A DNA stretch of 64,000 nucleotides from Platanthera guangdongensis (taxonomy: Eukaryota; Streptophyta; Magnoliopsida; Asparagales; Orchidaceae), in assembly GCA_039583875.1 (NCBI GenBank), contig CM077162.1, forward strand, positions 69,639,935 through 69,703,934, written 5' to 3'. Below are positions 11,281-22,224 of this stretch, piece by piece (position 1 is the first letter of the stretch; each line of letters begins with the position of its first letter). The position numbers and the translations under genes were made by a program. Below the pieces are notes generated by a model. That model searched no databases and was not told the DNA's origin. It worked only from the letters and a program-made list of their open reading frames with translations.

Positions 11281-13002
11281 TGAAAGAAGTGGTTTCAAGA
11301 TAACCTAATACACCTAGAGGGGGGGGGGTGAATAGGTTCAAATCCTTTTTATTCTAAGGCAGATAATAAACTCTAATTGTATGTTGGTTATTCTACTAAC
11401 ACAGCAAACACATCACATAAATATATCCAATCACAGAGTGCACAGGATTTATAGTGGTTCCTTAAGTATTGGGTACATCCACTTTCCCCCTTCGCCTATC
11501 TAGCAGTGTGCTAGATTCGGCCTAACTTCTTCTCTTCACCTCAGATCCGCAGATATTACAGCTCAGAACCCAATTAAGGTTCCTATAACTCAGAGTGAGT
11601 CCACACTCCTACAGCTCAGCCACACAGCCCTACCTCAGCCTTCAACAAGGGCTACAACTCAGAGATAACAATCTCCTACAGCTCAGGCACACAACCCTAC
11701 CTCAGCCTTCAACAAGGCCTACCACTCAGAGATCTAAATCTCCTACAACTCAGCCTTTATAAAACAGGCTTACAACTCATATCTTATACAGATCCTACAG
11801 AAAATAGATTTAACAAAGTATTTTACCACCACCCTGGTAGAGAGAGAAATGATGGATGGCTTCTTGATCAGTTCTTGGAAGAATCTGATGGCAGAGAACA
11901 ACCACTCTTAGCTTTCTTCAAACTTTCTTGAATCTGAACTCAGTAGGGTTGAACTCTTGTGAAGTTGATCTTTAATCAGCTCCTATCTTGAAATTCAGAT
12001 CTCAATCTGAATCCTTCTTAGCAGATTGGTTCAGGATCTGCACTTGAGGGACTTGATGATGAAAGCCCCTTTCTTCTTTGGAGCTCTCTCTCTCCAAATT
12101 CTTCTGTTTCTCTTTCTTTAGTATTCTGTATCGATTGGTCTTTAACCACTCAACTATCTACTCTTCTGTTGAAGGAGAATGCCTTTATATAGACTTTCTC
12201 CATGGTAACCGGCTGATATGGTTTCTAACAAACTTCTGATAGCTTTGACAGTTGCAGTAGACCAGTTAGAAATGGCAGCTGTCAAGTCATCCAGTCACTT
12301 CTTGAACTCTGTCTCTGTCAGCAAAATGTCGAGACTGAACTTCATTATGTGTCGACACAAGTAGACTAAGTGTTGACACAAGTGGATTAAGTATCGACAC
12401 AAGCCTTGGTGGTGTCGACACAGCTCCTTTGTTGTTGTAACTGCTTCTCAACACAACTTCTTTAAAATGTGTCGACATTGATTCTGTGTGTCGACACAAT
12501 CACTTCTTTTCTTTAACTTTGTTGAAAAATTATTGTGTGTCGACACAAGTCCTGTGTGTCGACACAGTTGATGTCGACAAAGTCTTCAGTGTGTCGACAC
12601 AGCCTCTTGGTGTCGACTCAATTGATGTCGACTAAGCTTCACTGTGTGTCGACACTGCCTCTTGGTGTCGACATAGTTGATGTCGACAATGCTTCACTGT
12701 GTGTTGACACTGCCTCTGCATGTCGACACAGTTTCCTCTGGTGTCGACACAGCCTTTCCAAGTGTCGACACAATCAACTCCAAGTGTCGACACAGCTTTT
12801 CTCCAGTATCGACACAGTCCTTCATAAGTGTCGACACAGCTTCTCCTGGTGTCGACATATGGACTTAGAAATTGTTCTGCATTCCTGCATTTACTTAACC
12901 TGCACATATAAACTCAAAACACATAAAATACACCTTGATGCATATCATTGAGTAAGGTGAGGTTTCTTCAAATCTGGTACACATTTTCCAATGTACCCAA
13001 CA
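11281..13002 (-). repeat. Element A 5' LTR
   Basis: 1722 bp. On the minus strand it starts TGTTGGGTACATTGG and ends CACTTCTTTCA. In element orientation: U3 with the palindrome array (12860-12350), TATA box TCTATATAAAGGC (12181-12193), then R/U5 with repeated CTGAG-TGTAGG words (11800-11530) and the CACCCCCC-CTCTAG tract (11315-11332). Primer site on one side and TSD candidate GACTC on the other fix the ends. Confidence 0.9.
12348..12860. repeat. GTGTCGACAC palindrome array in A 5' LTR U3
   Basis: About eleven exact GTGTCGACAC copies and a similar number of one-base variants, at 10-45-bp intervals, ending about 160 bp upstream of the TATA box in element orientation. Compared with the 3' LTR copy, units have been gained or lost near 12600-12720. 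Confidence 0.85.
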
Positions 13003-13129
13003 GACTCCTTGCTCAAATCTCAGGTCATTTGGACAAGGGATGAAGGGTGGGCATCCATTTGAATCTCAGGATAGGCCTAGGTATAGGGCCCACCAAAATT
13101 GGTGCTGTGGTCTAACCATGATACCAAAT
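13003..13129 (-). mobile_element. Leader and primer-binding site of a second chromovirus copy
   Basis: Directly after the LTR end (minus direction) comes ATTTGGTATCATGG, the same layout as at the E element (LTR end, then ATTTGGTATCAGAGCC). TGGTATCA matches the tRNA-Met primer site; the following bases differ. The rest looks like untranslated leader. Element A inserted into it, so its gag would lie left of the window. Confidence 0.55.
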
Positions 13130-14939
13130 TGCGTGAAATCATTTTTAAATTACACTATACATCAAGGGCTTCATTTGCTATGTTGACCACATTTTCTGTT
13201 CTAGCCTTGAAGTATTTTTAAAAATTAAAACGATTAAATACAAAATCTGTGGCATAATTAAATAAACAGAAATATATATACAATAGTTTAAAATCTAATA
13301 TGGCACGAATCTTAGTGCAAAGTGGACGGGATCCGTTCATCTTCTACCTTGAGCCGACGGCCAGGATTTATTTTTCCTGGGCCAGTTTCAAGCGGCTGCC
13401 GCCGGCCATCCAGCCGCCTCCCCGGCCGGCCACCGCCACCAACACCTCCGTTGAGGTGGTGGCTGTAGCCAGGAGGCATCACCGCCGCCGGAGAGCCCTA
13501 TTCCAGCGATCCCGATGGTTTCATTTTTACGGAAAAACCAGGAAAAGTTCCCTTTGGATCGGGCTCAATTGAGACCGAACCTTGGCCCTAAAGATTCCTA
13601 AGAACTACCCATGAAAGAAAGAGTGGAGGAAGACCTTGCCGGCGGCCTGCAGTCGAGAAGATCGCCGGAAAGCCATCTTTGAAGGTAACGCCGCTCGGTT
13701 TCTGCAACTACACAGTGGGGAGGCTCAGTTTCTTCAGGTAAGGATTGGGAAATCCTCCTCTCGGCCCACTGAAGGTGTTTAAAGCCTCAGATGGGGAGGG
13801 GAGAGGCTGGATCATCAGTGGCCATTAAGGCCATTAATGGCTACATTCGGCCATGGTAGATGGGGCTGAACCAGGCCCTTGGTGGCCAAGGAAGCGGCTG
13901 GAAACTTCTCCCCTTCCCTAGGGGAGTTGAATTCAGCCATTTAAGGTGGCCTTTGTCCTCCCCTTGGCCGAGCCCCTTCCTTCCCCCTTCTTTCATTTTT
14001 CTCTCTCCTCCATAACCATGGAAAATAAGCTCACTCTCTCTCCTAGTCACCAAGTTGACTTGGTAAATGTGGAGGTCTATTGGCAGCCTATCCATACACA
14101 TCATCTCCTAAAGAAGCCACATGAGGAGGCTTGAACTTGGGCTAGCCTATTTGGGCTAGGTTGACCCAAGGTAGGCTTGGATTGACCTTGGTCTTTTTGA
14201 CCTTTTTGGTTGCCCCTAAAGTGTCCCTGGTGACCCATTAATCTCCCCTAAGGTCTAGGTAGGGTTGGATAGGGCTAACTTGGCATCTTGGAGGTCACTT
14301 GTCCCTTGGTAAGGGCACTTTGACCACTTTAGGGCTAGAGTTGACTTGGGTCAACATGATCATTTGGGTTGACCCCAAGGGGTCCTTGGTGACCCCATGG
14401 CTTCCCTTGAGGTCTAGGAAGGGTTATGTAGGCTTACCTTGCACTTTGGAGGTCACCTACCCTTAGTAAGGGTACTTTGACCAGATTAGGGGCTTGAGTT
14501 GACTTGGGTCAACTTGGCCTCTAAGACTGAACCCAATGTGTCCTTAGTGACCCATTGACCTCACTTTAGGTCTAGGAAGACCTGGGCAAGGTTGGTTGGG
14601 CACATTAGACGTCAACTGCCCATTGTTAGGGCACTTTGCCCAATATAGGCCTATGGTGGTCCTAGGTCAAATTGGTCACTTTGGGTTCACTCCAATGGAC
14701 CCTTAAGGCTCTAGTGGACCCTCGGATAGGTTAGTGATGTTGTGGTGGGGTCATGGGGTCATGGTGAAGCCCTAAGGTCAAACCCTAGGTTTTGTGATAA
14801 GGTTTTGCCACAGGTAGACCAAGGTGATTCTCACCTTGGCCTTCTATCACTTGGCCCTTTTTAGCTTCCTTGGGTTCTGTCATGACCTAGTCATGGCCAA
14901 AACCACTCTTAGGGGTCTAGTTGGAAATGGGAAGTTACA
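13130..14939 (-). repeat. Chromovirus G LTR
   Basis: 1810 bp. On the minus strand it starts TGTAACTTCCCATTT and ends TTTCACGCA, with TG...CA termini. Its right side abuts the pol 3' end of G, including the chromovirus-typical palindromic segment TTTCGGGGACGAAATC (14961-14978). Its left side abuts a primer-binding site. It therefore serves as 3' LTR for G and looks like the 5' LTR of another copy. It contains a U3 tandem repeat (separate entry) and a GC-rich R/U5-like part (13330-13700). A small plus-strand ORF at 13300-13572 falls in the LTR and is not credible as a gene. Confidence 0.75.
14160..14740. repeat. Tandem repeat of about 160 bp in the G LTR with inverted TTGAC pairs
   Basis: Three diverged units start near 14205, 14372 and 14528. 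Each holds a GTCCYTRGTGACCC block, an AGGTCTAGG block, a GGAGGTCAC-type block, a TAAGGGCACTTTGACC block and a TTGACTTGGGTCAA block. The last is an inverted repeat, GTTGAC-N4-GTCAAC, at 14340-14355 and 14498-14513. TTGAC is the core of the plant W-box bound by WRKY factors. In element orientation the array is in U3. Confidence 0.75.
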
Positions 14940-14979
14940 AATCCAAATAAACAAAATAAAGATTTCGTCCCCGAAATCA

Positions 14980-15855
14980 AGGTTAAGGCTACAGGAATTT
15001 CTATCGAAGAAAAAGGAAGCTTGCAACATCCCATAAGAAGTGAAAGAATACATCTTGATGACATGTTTGCTAAGTGGGGTTTAAATGGAAACCTAAATCT
15101 ATAACCAATTCGCCCAATTGGCAAAACCAAGATCCCAATAAACAAAAGATTAGCCTCTACTCTTCCTAGAGCAGCCCTACTAGTTTAAAACAGTGAAGTA
15201 AATTGAACATCTTGAGAGGTTGTGAGGTATACCTGACTGAACAACTCTGGATACTTTTGTCACATCAGGTCCTACTGTTCCCAGGTATGCTCCTCCTGGC
15301 CGTGGTTTTCCACAGAACCTTGACTAACGGAACCTTCTTGCGACGGAAGATCCGTACTCCTCTGTCATCAATCCTAACCGGCTCCAAGTGAACAGACCGG
15401 TCTGAAGCTACCGCCCCATCTGTGGTCGAAATCTGCTGCTCCTGGCGTAGTAGAGCCCTCCTAAGTGAATAAATATGGAACACATCGTGTAAACCTGTCA
15501 GTTCCGGTGGCAACTCCAGCCTGTAAGCTAGGGGCCCGATCCGCACCGGGATCCTATAAGGGCCCATATACCTAGGGCTGAGCTTCTTCTTCCGACCACG
15601 CACTCGTGAAACTCCGTGCATGGGCCAGATCTTCAGGAAAACCCGATCTCCCACCTGAAACTCTACCTGATGGTGTCGGGCATCATAGTACTTAGCCTGT
15701 CGGCTCTATGCTTTCAGCATTCTACCACGTATCAGTCTCACCTGAGCTTCGGTGTCTTCGACAAAATACGATCCCAAGGCCTTCGGATCCTCATCCTGAA
15801 TACATGAAAGTGGAGTCCTACATCTCCTTCCGTACAAGGCTTCATAACGAGCCAT
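14980..15855 (-). pseudogene. pol: Chromovirus G pol, integrase C-terminus and chromodomain-like tail
   Basis: Continuation of the integrase after the N insertion. It carries a recognisable GDRVFLKIWPMHGV block at 15654, the KLSPRYMGPYRI block (15580-15540), LHDVFHIYSLRRAL (15490-15450), and a tail in which, after a frameshift near 15310, residues like EEHTWE and QKYPELF appear, as in a truncated chromodomain. Chromodomains steer integration toward marked chromatin. A stop near 15710 and the frameshift break it. TSD copy GCCAT (15851-15855) marks the N junction. Confidence 0.85.
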
Positions 15856-17420
15856 TGATGAGTCCACTTTATATACTTATTTTCAAACACATCTGGGTTA
15901 GTTTTAACGCGTTTGCACTTCACCTTTAGTTCTATATCGTTCATATTTCATCTTATCTTTATTTCCATAGGAAGTGCACATTTATGCCTGTGGTTGTGTA
16001 TTTTGTTATTTTTATAATTTGTACTCCTTTTTGTGATTTCCTGGAATGTCTGCACATATCAGTGATTGGTTTTTCCTTTCGGTACAGGGGTCGTGTGCGT
16101 GTTCCGGGATGGTTGTGAAACAGGAATACTGCGCACGATCATGGGATCTAATGCGCACGACCACTGGTCGTGCGCCCCTGATCGTGCGCACTACTCTACA
16201 TTTTCTAGAATCAGCCTGGGGTAAGCGCACGACCACTGGACATAATGCGCACGACCACCGGTCGTGCGCCACTGATAGTGTGCATTGATTCCTCTTTTCT
16301 GGAGTCCTGTCTGGGGTAATCGCACGACCATTGGACTTAGTGCGCACGACCACTGGTCGTGCGCCACTACTCGTGCAAGTTATCCCAGTTCTTCTTCCTG
16401 ATCGTCCATGCCAGTGCGCACGATCACCGGACATAGTGCGCACGACTACTAGTCGTGCGCCTGTGATCGTGCGCATTGTTCATTTCTGCTTTGTATAAAT
16501 AGTGCAAGTCTCGCCCTAATTAGAAAAGAAGATCCGGAGCTCGACATTTCTCTGCCCTTTCCGCCATTCCCCTTCATCTTCCACCCTAGGGAGGTGCTCC
16601 GGGCAAGCTTTCACCGCCAAATCTAAGCCGGAGCTTCCTCTTGGCCTCCTCCTTCATCCTTGAGCTTCAAGAAGGGCTTGACCTAGCTTTCTCCATCAAG
16701 CTAAGGGAAGTTGTGCCATCCTCCACCGGATTGTGACACGAAGAATACGGGCCATTGGAAGGTGGTGACAGCCCTTCTCTACCTCGGACGCAGTTGCGGA
16801 CCGAGCTTGGATGCGGATTGACAACCCGACGATTCCAACTGTGAATCCTCAACAAGGCTTCAGATTCGGTCGATTTCGCACACTTATCTTCTCTTGTTGT
16901 TGATAGTGTAGTTGAACTCTCTGTATTTGATGAAGCTATGCTTAGTGTAATATATGTCTATGTGTAATCATGTCTATATGATTGTATATTTTCGTTATAT
17001 TTACTTGAGGTGCGCCCATATTCCATCCAACACCATCCACCCTTGCCGTTCTAGCAATTGCTAGAAGCGTACATAGCGAAGAGGTGCTCACGACCCTCAT
17101 TCCGCCGTTCTAACCACCTCATCCGCAAGCCTACTCGTCGATCCGCCTAGCGATTCGGTGCATAGCGGCCCGACTAGTCTTCCATCGCGCCTGGCGAAGC
17201 ATCGCATAGCGGCGTTGCATAGGAGTAGTTGATAGTGTTTTATTTTCTTTGTTCGCAAATACAAAAACCCCCATCGCTACCGCCAACCTAAGGACTTCAA
17301 TCTCAAGTCCTCCTCGAAATTAACTCCACCTTACTGTGTTCCTTGAGAGATCGATACTTGGGAAAACCCCCATTTTATATTACTTGTGCGACCGATTCAC
17401 TGCCGTGATCCTAAGCATCA
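15856..17420 (+). repeat. Element N 5' LTR
   Basis: 1565 bp, from TGATGAGTCCAC to CCTAAGCATCA. It contains a palindrome array at 16125-16480, TATA box TATAAATAG at 16494-16502, a GC-rich leader (16540-16860), and the primer site directly after its end. It differs from the 3' LTR by scattered substitutions and short indels. Confidence 0.93.
16125..16480. repeat. GCGCACGACCA palindrome array in the N 5' LTR
   Basis: Repeated palindromes with 11-bp arms GCGCACGACCA and TGGTCGTGCGC around a single C, plus half-sites (GATCGTGCGCA, AAGCGCACGACCA). About three near-perfect full sites lie at 16152-16176, 16249-16271 and 16340-16362, with a fourth, weaker one at 16436-16460. The array ends only about 15 bp upstream of the TATA box. 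Confidence 0.85.
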
Positions 17421-17426
17421 AGTTTT

Positions 17427-17444
17427 TGGCGCCGTTGCCGGGGA
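17427..17444 (+). other. Primer-binding site of element N
   Basis: TGGCGCCGTTGCCGGGGA, six bases after the LTR end. This is the site typical of Athila elements (reported as tRNA-Asp-type) and differs from the tRNA-Met-type sites of all other elements in the window. Confidence 0.88.
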
Positions 17445-17629
17445 ACACAGTCGTGTGAGTTTCTGGAGAGGGAGACGTGAGATTGCTTTCCTTTTCCTTT
17501 GTAAATCGCTTTTGTTTTGTTCTATTTCTGTTTTGCCTGCCTTTTTCTTGTTTCTTTAGGCAATTGTAGTAATATATTGTTGGATTTAGTAATTTGCACA
17601 GTTTATTTTGAATCTGCTGTTTCTACACC

Positions 17630-18871
17630 ATGTGGGGATATTCTTATGCCCAATGTTGTTGGTGTGGAAAGCCTTCCCATGCTAGTCATGAATGCCCTAC
17701 GAGAGATATTGAGCATAAGCCTCAGCGCACAATGCATGAGATGTTGTATTCGTACAACCTTTCGAACACTGTGCCCCGAGCTTATGGTCAATCGTCCTCG
17801 CCACATACACCGTTCTCCTATTCCTCTCTGGCCCCACAAGGACCGCAGCGTAATGGGAGAAAGTGTTTGTATTGTCTTAGAACAGATCATGTCCTGAAGG
17901 ATTATGCCGAGTACCTCCGTGTTATGGAAGAGGATGATGAGCCGGACATCCGGATCATCCCGACTTCTACCCTTGGTGGCACACCTTCATCATCTGGTTA
18001 TGTATCCCTGTCACCTTCATTTGTTGAAGGGAATGATGTGGACACAACCGCCAGATGTGTTGTTGATCTAGGCTTCGACATGGCTGAGCCCATCTCTCCT
18101 GTGCATACATCTCCAAGCATGGAGCCGATTCTTTGTGAGGAACCTGCTCTTGACTTTTATCCAAGCAAAGTCCTTCCGCCTTTTGTGCATTCTACTTCAG
18201 TCGTCTCTGACAACATTTTTGACGATGAAACACAAGTTGAGGCTTGTGATACATGGGTTGTTTCCACTCCCATGGAGGAGGACAACCTTCCTGGTGTCGA
18301 GGATTCTCTCTCGATACCAAAGGAGGAATTCCAAGTCTTGGTGGAGGAATCTATGGATCTGGCCGAGCCTTGTAGTATTGTCGACATTGCCGACGATATT
18401 TTTCTACATCAGCCTTTGGGGAGTGAAACCGGGATCACTCCCCCGATTATTTCTTTATGTTCTTCGTCTCTTTTATTTCTTGACCCCCCTTCCTTATCTG
18501 AGCCTGTGCAGGTTGAATCTCCACGGGTAAGTTGGGTTGACGTTGAGCCTTGCGCTCAGGCTGTCGACGAGTGCATCCTCTTTTGTGAGGAGGTTCCTAC
18601 CTCCTTCACAGTGGAAGCCCCTGCTGTCACCTTCGCCCCCAGCGAACTTTTGGTGGACGAAACCTTGCTAGACAAGGATTTGTTTTATGGTCAGAAGAGT
18701 GAGGACCAGCGCTCCTTCTCTTCTTACTTCCTATTTCCTCTACCTGTGTTGGACAGGTATTACTATTTAGGTAGAGGGGTAACTGTTCTATCGCCGTATC
18801 GGTACCCGTTACCGAAACGAATATTGGGACAGTTACCTGTGTATTTTTCTTTTCATAGGCCCATTAGCTAG
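17630..18871 (+). CDS. Element N gag-like protein with zinc knuckle
   Basis: 413-residue uninterrupted ORF, about 210 bases after the 5' LTR. It begins MWGYSYAQCCWCGKPSHASH and contains a perfect C-x2-C-x4-H-x4-C knuckle (C9, C12, H17, C22). A second knuckle-like block, CLYCLRTDHVLKDY (79-92), has its last cysteine replaced by Tyr. The rest is acidic and Pro/Ser-rich with no enzyme motif. A zinc knuckle suggests binding of the element's own RNA, as in a reduced gag. The usual capsid domain is not visible. The ATG at 17630 is the only good start, since the upstream frame is not gag-like. An open frame in a non-autonomous element hints at selection or youth. Confidence 0.6.
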   Translation: MWGYSYAQCCWCGKPSHASHECPTRDIEHKPQRTMHEMLYSYNLSNTVPRAYGQSSSPHTPFSYSSLAPQGPQRNGRKCLYCLRTDHVLKDYAEYLRVMEEDDEPDIRIIPTSTLGGTPSSSGYVSLSPSFVEGNDVDTTARCVVDLGFDMAEPISPVHTSPSMEPILCEEPALDFYPSKVLPPFVHSTSVVSDNIFDDETQVEACDTWVVSTPMEEDNLPGVEDSLSIPKEEFQVLVEESMDLAEPCSIVDIADDIFLHQPLGSETGITPPIISLCSSSLLFLDPPSLSEPVQVESPRVSWVDVEPCAQAVDECILFCEEVPTSFTVEAPAVTFAPSELLVDETLLDKDLFYGQKSEDQRSFSSYFLFPLPVLDRYYYLGRGVTVLSPYRYPLPKRILGQLPVYFSFHRPIS

Positions 18872-20647
18872 AACCTTTTTGTAGCCGAATAAGTCGTGCT
18901 GGGATGACAATAACCCCAGTACATATCTTTCATTTTCTGTATTTGTTTTTCATGTCTATTTAGTTGTAGTATTTCTTTGTAGTTTGTATATTTTTATTTT
19001 GTTTTTGCGGAGCTCACCCTTGCAGGTATTCATGTCAAATCGCATTGGCGGGGTTGTGATTCTTCGTATGGCGGGCCTGCTTCAGGTTTCCACACGTCTT
19101 CTGGTATGCTCACTAGCTGAGCATTGGGTAACCTCTTCCCTTAGCTCTTTATGATTTTAATTTCTCTATCATATATTGTGTTGCTTAGTTTAAGTCTGGG
19201 GGAGAGATTTGTTACCTATTGCACGCGCACATTTCTTGTGCATACTAGAAACTTTTATAGATTTATTATGATTAGTTCATTGCATCACACACCACTGCAC
19301 CCACATGAGCGCGTGCTTAGCTTTTTGCGTGCTGCGAGTTAAACTTGTTTCTTTTGTATGATTTGGGAAAATTATAGTGCTGACATAGGATTGTGAGACG
19401 GAGTAAAATGTTGACCTTGCTGTGCTCCTAGTCAACTGCTCTCGTCTCGTGTAGAAATTCGAGTAGATTTAATTTTTCTGTATGCGTATGGTTTTATACT
19501 TTTCTATTTGCGTAAAGATCTTTTTTATTCTACTCAAAAATTAGTGAATCTGGTGTGAATCCGACGGTAGCTTAGGGATGTGTGTAGACGGTCGTTAGGT
19601 TCGTATTGCTCGAGTCGGGAGGATGAATAGTCTTTCTCGTTTGCTAAGAACTTGCCACAAGCTATTCTTGAAGCATGGGTATAGATTAGTTCACTCGCAT
19701 GAGTGTGATGTAGGCCATCATTTTGGCCCGGTTGAGCTTTGTACCATTCCTAACGTTTTATCCTCGCTAGCCCCATTGTGCCTACCCCTCCTTTTGATTC
19801 AGCTCCACCATGATTTCACCAAAGTCTCATAGCCAATCCTAGTCGCACACCCAAGTCGAGCTTTAGAGTTTTACATTTTTCATGTTGGGGTGTTGATGTG
19901 GTGATATTACATGTGAATATGTGGATGTGCTCCAAAGTTTTATTTGATGAAATTGTTAAAGCAAAATAGGATTCGAAAACAATATATATATATACATAAA
20001 AAAAATTGATTGTGAAAAAGAAAAGTGAAAAGAAGAAAAAGTTTGATTGAAAATTCTTTTTGAGAAGAAATTGTATTTGGAGTAGGCGGTACACACACCA
20101 GTATTTGAAAAGTTAAGTCTGGGGGTGTGTTGTACCCGTATACATTTTGGTTAGCTGATGGATTCTTTCTTTGATAGCTCATTTGGGTTAGGTGCATAGC
20201 CTTCCTGTTTATCTTTGTTTACCTCACCAAAACCCAAGCCCCATCTATTCACCTAAAGTCCTACTGATTCATGTGTGAACCCAACCAGTGCCGTGGAGAG
20301 AATGTGAAAGGGAAAGTATATGGTCACCGACATTGGTGGATTCCTTTGGAGGTTATCCCGAGCCCCGATCTTTGGCAATGCTCGCCTAGAGATTAGTCTA
20401 CTTTCTCCCTACGCGTGACCGGATGATTCACCTTGATTCCATTTTGAGTAATAATAAAATTTTGATACGCATTGTGAAAAATATAAACTATTCTGCATAC
20501 GTAGAAATTTTCTCTATTGTATTTTTACGCACGCGAGCATGCGACTTTGCATGGTACTCCGTATCGCAATTTCTTTGTTAACTAGTATTTTTCCCTATCT
20601 GCTTAGATTTTGTTTGCTCGGGATGCGCAAACAGTTAAGTCTGGGGT
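18872..20647 (+). other. Element N 3' untranslated region
   Basis: No credible gene. AT-rich, with a (TA)n tract near 19983-19995. Three copies of a polypurine-tract-like word, TTAAGTCTGGGG, occur at about 19189-19203, 20114-20127 and 20634-20645. Only the last adjoins the 3' LTR and is the working polypurine tract. Confidence 0.75.
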
Positions 20648-22224
20648 GTGATGAGTCCACTTTATATACCAATTTTCGGACTCATCTGGGTTAGTTTTAA
20701 CACGTTTGCACTTCACTTTTAGTTCTATATCGTTCATATTTCATCTTATCTTTATTTCCATAAGAAGTGCACATTTATGCCCGTGGTTGTGTATTTTGTT
20801 ATTTTTATAATTTGTACTCTTTTTTGTGATTACCTGGAATGTCTGCACATATCAGTGATTGGTTTTTCCTTTCGGTACAGGGGTCGTGTGCGTGTTCCGG
20901 GATGGTTGTGAAACAGGAATACTACGCAAGATCATGGGATGTAATGCGCACGACCACTGGTCATGCGCCCCTGATCGTGCGCACTACTCTATGTTTTCTA
21001 GAATCAGCCTGGGGTAAGCGCACGACCACTAGACATAATGCGCATGACCACCGGTCGTGCGCCACTGATCGTGTGCATTGATTCCTCATTTCTGGAGTCC
21101 TGTCTGGGTAATCGAACGACCATTGGACTTAGTGCGCATGACCACTGGTCGTGTGCCACTGCTCGTGCGAGTTATCCCAGTTCTTCTTCCCGACCGTCCA
21201 TGCTAGTGCGCACGATCACCGGACATAGTGCGCACGACTACTGGTCGTGCGCCTATGATCGTGCGCATTGTTCATTTCTGCTTTGTATAAATAGTGCAGG
21301 TATCGCCCTAATTAGAAAAGAAGATCCGGAGCTCGACATTTCTCCGCTATTTTCCGCCTTCTCCGCCGTTCCCCTTCATCTTCCACCCTAGGGAGGTGCT
21401 CCGGGCAAGCTTTCACCACCAAATCCAAGCCGAAGCTTCCTCTCGGCCTCCTCCTTCATCCTTGAGCTTCAAGAAGGGCTTGATCTAGCTTTCTCCATCA
21501 AGCTAAGGGAAGTTATGCCATCCTCCACCGGATTGTGACACGAAGAAGACGGGTCATTGGAAGGTGGTGACAACCCTTCTCTACCCCGGACGCAGTTGCG
21601 GACCGAGCTTGGATGTGGATTGACAACCCGACGATTCCAACCGTGAATCCTCAGCAAGGCTTCAGATTCGGTCGATTTCGCACACTTATCTTCTCTTATT
21701 GTTGATAGTGTAGTTGAACTCTTTGTATTTGATGAAGCTATGCTTAGTGTAATATATGTCTATGTGTAATCATGTCTATGTGATTGTATATTTTCGTTAT
21801 ATTTACTTGAGGTGCGCCCATATTCCATCCACCACCATCCACCCTTGCCATTCTAGCAATTGCTAGAAGCGTGCGTAGCGAAGAGGTGCTCACGACCCTC
21901 ATTCTGTCATTCTAACCACCTCATTCGCAAGCCTACTCGTCCATCAGCCTAGCGATTCGGTGCATAACGACCCGACTAGTCTTCCATCCCGCCTGGCGAA
22001 GCATCGCATAACGGCGTTGCATAGGAGTAGTTGATAGTGTTTTATTTTCTTTGTCCGCAAATACAAAACCGCCCCCATCATTACCGCTGACCTAAGGACT
22101 TCAATCTCAAGTCCTCCTCGAAATTAACTCCACCTTACTATGTTCCTTGAGAGATCGATACTTGGGAAAACCCCCATTTTATATTACATGTGCGACCGGT
22201 TCACTGCCGTGATCTTAAGCATCA
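20648..22224 (+). repeat. Element N 3' LTR
   Basis: 1577 bp copy of 15856-17420, including the palindrome array (20940-21270), the TATA box TATAAATAG (about 21285-21293) and the terminal CTTAAGCATCA. Several palindrome arms differ from the 5' copy at CpG positions, for example GACCACTGGTCATGCGC against GGTCGTGCGC. Confidence 0.93.

Larger units (their letters stand above)
1..13002 (-). mobile_element. Element A: SIRE-like Ty1/copia retrotransposon, 3' LTR cut by window edge
   Basis: Minus-strand copia element. Read in its own direction it has a 5' LTR (11281-13002), a tRNA-Met-type primer-binding site, gag, PR-INT-RT-RNase H, a palindrome-rich promoter-like spacer, an extra ORF in the env position, a polypurine tract and a 3' LTR truncated at base 1. 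LTR ends are TG...CA. The base order PR-INT-RT is diagnostic of copia, and an extra ORF after pol is typical of the SIRE/Maximus lineage. A solo LTR interrupts gag at 8817-10316. All ORFs are broken, so it is an old copy. The 5-bp target copy expected on its right is GACTC (13003-13007); its partner lies outside the window. Confidence 0.9.
15856..22224 (+). mobile_element. Element N: complete non-autonomous LTR retrotransposon, Athila-type primer site
   Basis: Complete 6.4-kb element with LTRs 15856-17420 and 20648-22224 and identical 5-bp target copies GCCAT at 15851-15855 and 22225-22229. The primer site TGGCGCCGTTGCCGGGGA is the type found in Athila elements. The internal 3.2 kb has one gag-like ORF and no PR, RT, RNase H or integrase, so it must depend on another element. 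Both ends and both target copies are intact, so it is probably younger than its host G. Confidence 0.93.

Noticed and set aside
13300..13572. Small host protein gene
   Set aside because: Lies within the chromovirus LTR; composition is that of GC-rich leader and no family is recognised.
16012..16476. Minus-strand ORF of 154 residues in the N LTR
   Set aside because: Translation of the palindrome array; it is not conserved as one ORF in the second LTR.
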